Assembly (NCBI GenBank): GCA_023485205.1
Contig: JAMCZX010000035.1
Location: forward strand, 1-9,551
DNA: 9,551 nt
Reading direction: 5' to 3'
Source: Candidatus Omnitrophota bacterium
GTDB taxonomy: Bacteria; Ratteibacteria; UBA8468; B48-G9; DTJG01
Shown here: positions 1-4,942 of the stretch, one piece after another
Layout: every line of letters starts with the position of its first letter
Numbering within the stretch: the stretch's first letter is position 1
Notes under the pieces: generated by a model
Database searches by the model: none
What the model saw: only the letters and a program-made list of their open reading frames with translations
What the model was told of the DNA's origin: nothing
Position numbers and translations under genes: made by a program

Positions 1-822
1 TATGGGTAGAATTTCTTTGCCATCAGGATTTTTTGCTTTTACGTGAGGGAACGAAGAAGTATCCGGACAGAATTCAGTAATAAAGTTAAGAAGCTCTTCT
101 ATACCAGATTGTTCTATAGCGGCTCCTGAAAAAACAGGTATTATATTTCCCTTGATAATATTTTCTTTTAATACTTTTTTCATTTCTTCCTGTGTAATAT
201 TATTTCCATTTAGATATTTTTCCATTAAAGAATCATCAAGTTCTGCTACAGAATCCAAAAAGGTTTGTTTATATTCTTTTATTTCAGATATTTCAGAAGT
301 ATCATCCATAAGATTAATAATTTTTTCAATTTTTTTGTTATTTATTAATGGATAGGTGATTAGAATATTTTTTTTACCAAGCCATTCAGAAGTTTGTTTA
401 TATATATTTTTAAAATCCGTCTGTTCAGAATCCAATTTATTTAAAAAAATAATTATAGGGACTCCTTTGTTTTTTAATATTTCGTATGATTTTTCTGTTC
501 CCACTTCTATTCCACTGTCAGAAGCGATATTAATAATGCCAATATCAATAGCATTACAGGCAGAAATCTGTTCACCGACAAAATCCATATACCCGGGGCT
601 GTCAGTAAGAAAACAAAGATTTTTTTTCCAATTAAAATATGCTGTTGAAAGATTTATGCTCATTAATCTTTTCTTTTCTTCTTCTTCATAATCTAATGTG
701 GTATTTCCCTGATTAATATTTCCCATTCTGTCTGTAGCTCCGGATTTAAATAAAATAGCCTCACTTAAAATTGTTTTTCCGGACTTGCTATGTCCAAAAA
801 TCCCCATATTAAAAGTAGCCAT
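1..822 (-). CDS. EF-G-like translational GTPase, N-terminal 274 residues (3' end outside window)
   Basis: This is the GTPase domain of an elongation factor G paralogue. Visible motifs are the P-loop GHSKSGKT (residues 10-17), a switch I segment around TLDYEEEEKKRLMSI (41-55 region), the G3 motif DSPGYMDF (74-81), the G4 motif NKLD (128-131) and a G5-like SGAA (232-235). Canonical EF-G has RGITI in switch I and DTPGH in G3. Here these read RLMSI and DSPGY, so the His that triggers GTP hydrolysis in EF-G is Tyr. From family knowledge, that pattern fits the 'EF-G-like' branch (TM1651/FusA2 type) rather than the main translocase. Its exact role is unsettled; ribosome recycling or a stress function are possibilities. 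The ATG at 822 is preceded by GGGAG at a normal distance, and a promoter lies upstream. The remaining domains (II-V) would lie left of base 1. A tetracycline-protection protein is less likely given the motif pattern. Confidence 0.9.
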   Translation of the reverse strand, partial: MATFNMGIFGHSKSGKTILSEAILFKSGATDRMGNINQGNTTLDYEEEEKKRLMSINLSTAYFNWKKNLCFLTDSPGYMDFVGEQISACNAIDIGIINIASDSGIEVGTEKSYEILKNKGVPIIIFLNKLDSEQTDFKNIYKQTSEWLGKKNILITYPLINNKKIEKIINLMDDTSEISEIKEYKQTFLDSVAELDDSLMEKYLNGNNITQEEMKKVLKENIIKGNIIPVFSGAAIEQSGIEELLNFITEFCPDTSSFPHVKAKNPDGKEILPI

Positions 823-868
823 TATTTTCTCCCAAAGATTGTTTTTGATAAATAATTATTCTGTATAA

Positions 869-898
869 AGAATACCATATTTTTTATTTTAAGGTCAA
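869..898 (-). promoter_or_regulatory. Promoter for the EF-G-like gene
   Basis: On the minus strand, TTGACC (893-898) is followed 18 bp later by TATTCT (869-874), with TGG just before the -10 (an extended -10 pattern). The predicted start near base 862 gives a leader of about 40 nt containing GGGAG before the ATG at 822. It is read from consensus only. In AT-rich DNA chance matches occur, but position and spacing are apt. Confidence 0.55.
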
Positions 899-914
899 TT
901 TATTCAGATATCTA

Positions 915-943
915 TTTACATTTTTACTTTTTTTAGGTATAAC
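915..943 (+). promoter_or_regulatory. Promoter for the small RNA at 950-1050
   Basis: TTTACA (915-920) and TATAAC (938-943) are separated by 17 bp. The predicted start, base 950 or so, falls at the outer edge of the long stem that closes the RNA. No plus-strand ORF begins here, which favours an RNA gene. Confidence 0.6.
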
Positions 944-949
944 TATATT

Positions 950-1050
950 GAAAGAAGACCTTACAGGCTATTGGCAGTAAAAGTGATTATCTGTCAGAGG
1001 TTATAAACCGCAGGTAAGCAAAAGAATTCATTAGTCTGTAAGGTCTTTTT
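950..1050 (+). ncRNA. Probable structured small RNA of about 100 nt, family unknown
   Basis: Bases 952-970 pair with 1032-1050 in a 19-bp stem containing only two G-U pairs, including the exact 12-bp match AAGACCTTACAG / CTGTAAGGTCTT. The 3' arm ends in a run of T (1046-1050). A promoter with consensus-like spacing starts transcription at the foot of the stem. Inside, two foldings compete. One pairs 987-993 with 1011-1017 (7 bp) below a small GGTT/AACC hairpin (999-1009), giving one long interrupted hairpin. The other pairs TGGCAG (972-977 region) with CTGTCA (991-996), giving a branched form. Size and hairpin shape resemble bacterial SRP RNA, and GTCAG and GCAG stand 12 nt apart as in SRP domain IV. 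However, the GGAA tetraloop and AGCAGC are absent, so I do not assign it. It could also be a long terminator between convergent signals. Confidence 0.55.
1032..1050 (+). terminator. 3' arm and T-run ending the small RNA
   Basis: The 3' half of the closing stem runs directly into five T residues (1046-1050), the pattern of an intrinsic terminator. It abuts the archease stop codon on the other strand. The loop is much longer than in a normal terminator, so the whole RNA forms the hairpin. Confidence 0.35.
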
Positions 1051-1480
1051 ATATATCTAAAATGACTGTGGTTTTCCATTGATTATCTATCTGTTCAACC
1101 TTGAAATTATGTAATGTTATTCCTTTTATGTCAACGCCAGGATTATGTCTATCAGGATTTATTTTTTCCCCCTGGAATATAATATCAAGATAAAAATAAT
1201 TATTTTTATTTCTCAAATTAATATCTGCAGGTAAAAGAAAAATTTTTTCTGAATCTTTAAAAAATATTAATTCTTCAATTGTTCGGAAAACAAGCATTTC
1301 CAAAGAATTTTCTTTAATATGGAGATTTTTGATTTCTTTGGGATATATAGAGTTGATATTTTCGATCATAATATTTTCTGTGGCAGTGCAGGCAGATATA
1401 ATCATTTCTTCAGGATTTTTTCCCCAGGCTTCAAATGCTATATCAGCCTGTGCAATATTGTCAAGATATTTATAAGGCAT
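1049..1480 (-). CDS. Archease
   Basis: This 143-residue protein matches the archease family, small proteins that activate the RtcB RNA ligase by promoting its guanylylation, and so support RNA repair or tRNA splicing. The N-terminus MPYKYLDNIAQADIAF (1-16) aligns with the family's 'Y.FLEHTADIGI', and the sequence ends in LDI. An Asp after the first strand (D13) and the penultimate Asp (D142) are where archease metal ligands lie. The usual HT before AD is replaced by AQ, so this is a divergent member. I chose ATG 1480 because the family begins here. An upstream TTG at 1540 would add 20 unrelated residues and overlap the neighbouring gene. No Shine-Dalgarno is seen. It lies 28 bp downstream of the flavoprotein gene and is probably cotranscribed with it. 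No rtcB is in the window. Confidence 0.85.
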   Translation of the reverse strand: MPYKYLDNIAQADIAFEAWGKNPEEMIISACTATENIMIENINSIYPKEIKNLHIKENSLEMLVFRTIEELIFFKDSEKIFLLPADINLRNKNNYFYLDIIFQGEKINPDRHNPGVDIKGITLHNFKVEQIDNQWKTTVILDI

Positions 1481-1508
1481 ATGTAAACAGTCAGTTGAAA
1501 TAATCAAG

Positions 1509-2075
1509 TTAAAAAGTGGCGAGTTTTTTTCCCAACTCAAAAGCTTTTTCTAAACAATCAGGTTTATCCAGGATACTGTTCTTTTTATCTGTTTGCGGGC
1601 AAAAAAGCTCATATTTATATTCTATATTTACCACATTAAAAAAATTTTTAATTATCTGTCTTGCATTTGTAAAAAAATATTCAATATTAGAACCTTCAAC
1701 TGAAATAAAAGCACCAATTTTTTTTTCAGAAAACATATCTTTTTTAAGAACATATTTGGCTCGCCATACGCATTGAAACCTATCAATCATTGCCTTGGTT
1801 TGTGCTGTAATAGAACCGAAAAATATAGGGGAAGCAACAATAATTCTTTCTGCATTTTTTATCTTCGGGTAGATAGATTGCATATCATCCTGAATTATAC
1901 AGGGTCTGTCATCAGGCATTTCTCTGCATTCCTGACAGCCTACAAACTTAAGTTTATTAAGAATAATTTTTTCAGTTTCAGCTCCGGAGATTTTTGCTCC
2001 TTCTAAAACTTTATCAAGTAAAATATCTGTATTTCCCCCAATTCTGGGGCTTCCATTTATTCCAAGTATTTTCAT
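1509..2075 (-). CDS. NADPH-dependent FMN reductase / iron-sulfur flavoprotein-like protein
   Basis: This is a 188-residue flavodoxin-fold protein, probably a cytoplasmic FMN-dependent oxidoreductase with unknown substrate. The phosphate-binding loop GSPRIGGNT lies at residues 8-16. Cysteines 47, 50 and 59 precede a DDM (63-65), followed by the flavin-contact segment SPIFFGS (82-88) and QTKAMIDRF. Related iron-sulfur flavoproteins carry four cysteines in this loop to hold a [4Fe-4S] cluster. Only three are present here (C-x2-C-x8-C), so cluster binding is doubtful. The start ATG 2075 gives the family's usual N-terminus (MKILGINGSPR). An upstream TTG (2102) would only add a hydrophobic stub and would lie inside the promoter. 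The -10 sits 7 nt before the ATG and there is no Shine-Dalgarno, so the message is probably leaderless. The archease gene follows 28 bp downstream. Confidence 0.88.
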   Translation of the reverse strand: MKILGINGSPRIGGNTDILLDKVLEGAKISGAETEKIILNKLKFVGCQECREMPDDRPCIIQDDMQSIYPKIKNAERIIVASPIFFGSITAQTKAMIDRFQCVWRAKYVLKKDMFSEKKIGAFISVEGSNIEYFFTNARQIIKNFFNVVNIEYKYELFCPQTDKKNSILDKPDCLEKAFELGKKLATF

Positions 2076-2082
2076 TGGGATT

Positions 2083-2111
2083 ATTATAAAACATATTAAC
2101 AATCTTGTAAA
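2083..2111 (-). promoter_or_regulatory. Promoter for the flavoprotein-archease unit, predicted leaderless
   Basis: On the minus strand TTTACA (2106-2111) stands 17 bp before a perfect TATAAT (2083-2088). The predicted start is 2075-2076, the first base of the ATG or one before it. Its -35 overlaps the -35 of the opposing GT9 promoter. Confidence 0.65.
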
Positions 2112-2133
2112 AAATAAATATCGGTTATATACT
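2105..2133 (+). promoter_or_regulatory. Promoter for the GT9 gene, predicted leaderless
   Basis: TTGTAA (2105-2110) and TATACT (2128-2133) are 17 bp apart. The ATG at 2140 begins 6 nt after the -10, where transcription should start. No ribosome site fits in the remaining space. The -35 shares five bases (2106-2110) with the minus-strand promoter's -35. Confidence 0.6.
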
Positions 2134-2139
2134 AATTAA

Positions 2140-3171
2140 ATGTTTTTTAAAAAAATACCAAAGAATATTAAAGAATATCATGTAAAATCAATTTTAATTA
2201 TTGGTTTGGGTTCTCTTGGCGACAATCTTATGCTTACCCCAACAATAAAGTTAATAAAAGATACATATAAAAAAGCAGAGATTGATATTGTTATCGGGCC
2301 AAGAGCTTTGGGATTTGCCAGAAATAATCCATGGTTTTCAAATATTTATGTCTGGAATAAAAAAATATCTTTAAACCTTTTCACATCTTTAAGAAAAAAA
2401 AGATACGATATCATATTTGATTTTAAAAATTCTTTATTACCATTTTTTCTTCGTGGAAAATATAAATTCACATTTTTTATAAAAGAATTTTTTTCAGATA
2501 AAAGTTTTACACATGAAAGTGAAAGAACCATTAAGTTTGTTGAATCTTATTTTGGAAAGCCGGAAAATATAAATTTATATTTTCCTGTTTTACAGACAGA
2601 TATAGAAAAAACAGAAAAATTTTTTAAAACTTTTGGAATCAACAAATCAGATATAATTATAGTAATGAATCCCGGAGCAGCATTTCCGGCAAAAAGATGG
2701 AAAAAAGAAAATTTTATTCAGACAGGAAAAGAAATTCTTAAAATTTATGATGCCAAAATTATTATTACAGGTAATAAACTGGAAAAAAGTTTAGGAGAAG
2801 ATATAAAAATTGGTATTAATAATAAGAATGTATTTAATCTTGCAGGAGAAACAACTATTGGGGAACTTGCAGCTATTCTAAAAATGGCAGATGTTCTTAT
2901 TACAAATGATACAGGGACCCTTCATTTAGCATCAGCTGTAAGATGTCCTGTAGTGGTGATTTTTGGACCAAGTAATCCCTATAGATATGGTCCTATTGGA
3001 ACCAAAAATTATGTTCTTCATGCAGATATTGATTGTTTTCCATGCAAACTTGAAGCAAAATGTAATAAAAAATTTATATGTATGGAATATATATATGTTA
3101 AAGATGTTATTAATGCGGTTTCTATACTTCTTAATGAAGAAAAACAGCTTCATCTTTTTGAATTTGAATAG
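2140..3171 (+). CDS. Glycosyltransferase family 9 protein (ADP-heptose:LPS heptosyltransferase type)
   Basis: This 343-residue GT-B fold enzyme transfers a sugar, by family precedent often ADP-heptose, to lipopolysaccharide core or a related surface glycan on the cytoplasmic face of the inner membrane. The N-terminal domain has GSLGDNLMLTP (24-34). The C-terminal domain has NPGAAFPAKRW (177-187), the donor-site segment NDTGTLHLAS (256-265) and FGPSNPYRYGP. The tail holds the four-cysteine GT9 signature: C299-x2-C302, C308 and C314-Met. Length is normal for the family. The exact donor and acceptor cannot be read from sequence; WaaC/WaaF-like activity is a guess. No other LPS gene is adjacent. 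The last 22 bp overlap the end of nnrD on the other strand. Confidence 0.93.
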   Translation: MFFKKIPKNIKEYHVKSILIIGLGSLGDNLMLTPTIKLIKDTYKKAEIDIVIGPRALGFARNNPWFSNIYVWNKKISLNLFTSLRKKRYDIIFDFKNSLLPFFLRGKYKFTFFIKEFFSDKSFTHESERTIKFVESYFGKPENINLYFPVLQTDIEKTEKFFKTFGINKSDIIIVMNPGAAFPAKRWKKENFIQTGKEILKIYDAKIIITGNKLEKSLGEDIKIGINNKNVFNLAGETTIGELAAILKMADVLITNDTGTLHLASAVRCPVVVIFGPSNPYRYGPIGTKNYVLHADIDCFPCKLEAKCNKKFICMEYIYVKDVINAVSILLNEEKQLHLFEFE

Positions 3172-4013
3172 CGTTGTAGATATTTTATTGCTGAATGAAT
3201 AAATTCTATAATGTCAGAGGCTATAAGTGAATATTCTCCATATTTATTTTCAGCCATATCTCCTGCAAGTCCATGAATATAAGTACCCATACAGGCACTA
3301 TCCCATGCTGAAAAACCCTGGACAATAAATCCTGCAATTATCCCTGAAATGACATCCCCGCTTCCTGCAGTTGCCATACCAGGATTTCCTGTCTGGTTTA
3401 TATATATTTTTTCTCCATCTGTTACAATGGTTTTATAACCTTTTAGGACAACTATAACAGAAAATTTTTTTGCAAATTCTTTTGCTGTTATTTCCCTGTT
3501 TTTTTGTATTTCACTGATTTTTAATCCTGTTAGAGATGACATTTCGCCTGGATGCGGGGTAATTATTATATTATTTTCATGATTTTTAAGAAGTGATAAA
3601 TTCTCACTTAATATTTTTAATGCATCAGCATCGGCTATAATAGGTTTTGTTATTTGAGGGTAAAACTTTTTAAAGAATTTTTTTGTGTCTGTTTCTGTAG
3701 ACATACCGGGGCCAATTAATAATCCATCTGCATTGTTTTCCATAAATTCTTTACATATATTTACTGCTTTTAGTCCTATTGTATGTTTTTTTGTCTCTGG
3801 TAGGTTTCTACTCATTGGTTCTGTTGTTTTTATTTCAATTATATTGGAAAGACTTTCTGGTATTCCTATAGTAACAAGTCCGCAGCCTGCTCTTAAGGCA
3901 GATTCTGCAGATAGACATACTGCTCCTGTTAAACCAGGTGAACCTCCTACAATAAAAAGATGTCCATAATCGCCCTTGTGTGTTTCTTTTTTTCTTTTTA
4001 ATAATTTAAACAT
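3150..4013 (-). CDS. nnrD: ADP-dependent (S)-NAD(P)H-hydrate dehydratase
   Basis: NnrD repairs damaged NAD(P)H by dehydrating the hydrated form (NAD(P)HX), using ADP. Family motifs are all present: GGSPGLTGA (23-31), the Ala- and Gly-rich helix after it, GPGM, DADAL, TPHPGEM (152-158), and the nucleotide-binding AGSGD with D220, the conserved catalytic-site Asp. At 287 residues it is the dehydratase domain alone. The NnrE epimerase domain, often fused at the N-terminus, is absent and would have to be encoded elsewhere. The ATG 4013 overlaps the acpS-like stop by 8 bp, suggesting translational coupling in the rpmA operon. The 3' end overlaps the convergent GT9 gene by 22 bp, with no obvious terminator between them. 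Confidence 0.95.
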   Translation of the reverse strand: MFKLLKRKKETHKGDYGHLFIVGGSPGLTGAVCLSAESALRAGCGLVTIGIPESLSNIIEIKTTEPMSRNLPETKKHTIGLKAVNICKEFMENNADGLLIGPGMSTETDTKKFFKKFYPQITKPIIADADALKILSENLSLLKNHENNIIITPHPGEMSSLTGLKISEIQKNREITAKEFAKKFSVIVVLKGYKTIVTDGEKIYINQTGNPGMATAGSGDVISGIIAGFIVQGFSAWDSACMGTYIHGLAGDMAENKYGEYSLIASDIIEFIHSAIKYLQRYSNSKR

Positions 4014-4356
4014 TTGCTATGCATAAAGATATTGCTATATCTTTGGTATGTGAAATAGAAAGAGATATTTTAATGTTTTTATTTTTTTTAGGGTTTTTGA
4101 AGTGTACCAGAGGTTTGCCTGAAGGTAAATTTATTATTTCAATATCCCGTAATAGGTAATTTTCTTTACTGATTTTTTTTAGAAGTTTTATAGAGGATTT
4201 TTTTGCTGCTAATTTGCCTGCAAAATGAATAGAAGAATCTTTAAATTTGGAACAATATTTTATTTCTCTATCTGAAAAAATTTGTAATAGATTGGGGTTT
4301 TTTATATATTTTTCAATATTTTTAACCGGAACAATTGTAATTTCAGATAAATTCAT
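4006..4356 (-). CDS. AcpS-like protein (holo-ACP synthase family), metal-site residues missing
   Basis: This 116-residue protein has the length and many motifs of AcpS, which attaches 4'-phosphopantetheine to acyl carrier protein. Visible are FSDREIKYC (27-35), FAGKLAAKKSSIKLL (45-59), DIEI...GKP (71-82) and SLSISHTKD (98-106). Two acidic residues that hold the catalytic Mg2+ are changed. The N-terminal 'GTDIVEI' reads ITIVPVK (no Asp), and the Glu of 'AAKEA' is Lys53. An in-frame stop lies just upstream of ATG 4356, so no longer N-terminus can supply the Asp. It may be a pseudoenzyme, a regulator, or an enzyme with a rearranged site. A second, functional AcpS or Sfp-type transferase would then be expected elsewhere. 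It overlaps rpmA by 4 bp (ATGA) and nnrD by 8 bp; acpS and nnrD neighbour each other in many bacteria. Confidence 0.85.
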   Translation of the reverse strand: MNLSEITIVPVKNIEKYIKNPNLLQIFSDREIKYCSKFKDSSIHFAGKLAAKKSSIKLLKKISKENYLLRDIEIINLPSGKPLVHFKNPKKNKNIKISLSISHTKDIAISLCIANV

Positions 4357-4613
4357 TGAGATATATTATTAATAGGCAAAGGTAATACTTCAACTATTTT
4401 TCTTTTTTTACTTTGTGTAAAATTTACAATTCCCTGTTGCATAGCATATATTGTCCAATCAGAACCCGCATTAGTTCCTTTACCTGGATATATTTTAGAC
4501 CCTTTTTGTCTTATAATAATATTTCCTGGTTTTACAATATTTCCCTGAGATACCTTAACACCTAATGTTTTAGGTCTTGAATCTCTGCCGTTGCATTGTT
4601 TTTTTCTTCCCAT
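4353..4613 (-). CDS. rpmA: Large ribosomal subunit protein bL27
   Basis: bL27 is a ribosomal protein whose flexible N-terminal tail reaches the peptidyl transferase centre. The core is typical: NGRDSRPKTLGVK (8-20), GNIIIRQKGSKIYPGKGTNAGSD and a basic C-terminal strand. The tail is unusual: MGRKKQC precedes NGRDS, whereas most bL27 proteins have about 11 residues there with a Gly/Ser-rich GQGSS-like stretch. This one is about 4 residues shorter and lacks it. In most bacteria rplU (bL21) is immediately upstream; here a promoter is found instead. No Shine-Dalgarno precedes the ATG. The gene leads an operon with the acpS-like gene and nnrD. Confidence 0.96.
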   Translation of the reverse strand: MGRKKQCNGRDSRPKTLGVKVSQGNIVKPGNIIIRQKGSKIYPGKGTNAGSDWTIYAMQQGIVNFTQSKKRKIVEVLPLPINNISQ

Positions 4614-4622
4614 AATAGGAAA

Positions 4623-4650
4623 AGTATATCAGATAATTAATAAATGTCAA
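4623..4650 (-). promoter_or_regulatory. Promoter for rpmA-acpS-like-nnrD, nearly leaderless
   Basis: On the minus strand a perfect TTGACA (4645-4650) is followed after 16 bp by TATACT (4623-4628). The predicted start near 4616 leaves only about 3 nt before the rpmA ATG at 4613, with no room for a ribosome site. Confidence 0.65.
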
Positions 4651-4748
4651 ATTTTATATTAATAGTCCAAATTTTTATACTATGCATTAAAATTTATCTT
4701 TATAATGTCAAATTGATACTATAAGTTATTAAACGGGACTATAAACTA

Positions 4749-4777
4749 TTGAAATTATCTGAATAATATTATATAAA
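4749..4777 (+). promoter_or_regulatory. Promoter for the prepilin-like gene
   Basis: TTGAAA (4749-4754) and TATAAA (4772-4777) are 17 bp apart. The start would be about 4783, giving a leader of about 155 nt to the ATG at 4940. Between the two divergent promoters (4651-4748) I see only AT-rich sequence with an 11-bp direct repeat, AATGTCAAATT (near 4643 and 4705), and a 7-bp inverted repeat ATAGTCC / GGACTAT (4662-4668, 4736-4742). Confidence 0.45.
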
Positions 4778-4782
4778 TATAA

Positions 4783-4839
4783 ATGAAACAGGATGTCTTT
4801 ACAAATTATACAAATTATAAAAATCTGAGTATAACATGA
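4783..4839 (+). other. Possible 18-codon leader ORF before the prepilin gene
   Basis: An ATG at 4783, where the predicted transcript begins, opens an 18-codon frame ending at TGA 4837-4839. It contains a 9-bp tandem repeat, ACAAATTAT twice (4801-4818). If the start site is right it would be a leaderless upstream ORF, matching the leaderless style elsewhere in the window. There is no homology argument, and it may be chance. Confidence 0.2.
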
Positions 4840-4856
4840 CAGAACACAAAAATAAA

Positions 4857-4942
4857 GGGGGTGAAAAAGGATGAAACAAATTATCAGTAAAATTATAAAA
4901 GAAAAAGTAAATAATAATACAGAAAAGGGGGCAAAAAACATG
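4857..4942 (+). promoter_or_regulatory. Two ribosome sites and two in-frame starts for the prepilin-like protein
   Basis: GGGGG at 4857-4861 lies 9 nt before an ATG at 4871. A second GGGGG at 4927-4931 lies 8 nt before an in-frame ATG at 4940. The second start gives a 10-residue basic leader before the prepilin cleavage site, as is usual. The first gives 33 residues. I annotate the second, but the first could also be used. Confidence 0.55.

Noticed and set aside
152..691. Two plus-strand ORFs of 67 and 111 codons.
   Set aside because: They are antisense to the EF-G-like gene, which has all its GTPase motifs on the minus strand. The plus-strand proteins are low-complexity Phe/Ser/Ile-rich shadows.
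950..1050. Firm assignment of the small RNA as SRP RNA.
   Set aside because: The near-invariant GGAA tetraloop and AGCAGC are missing, and the helix outside the GTCAG/GCAG loop does not pair as in SRP domain IV.
1481..1540. N-terminal extension of archease to a TTG at 1540.
   Set aside because: It adds 20 residues unlike the family, overlaps the flavoprotein gene by 32 bp and has no better ribosome site.
2076..2102. N-terminal extension of the flavoprotein to a TTG at 2102.
   Set aside because: It would place the start inside the promoter and before the family-typical MKILGINGSPR start.
3212..3226. Near-copy of a small RNA segment (TGTCAGAGG then TATAA, as at 992-1006).
   Set aside because: It is within nnrD coding sequence, 14 of 15 bases in AT-rich DNA, with no surrounding similarity. 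It is probably chance.
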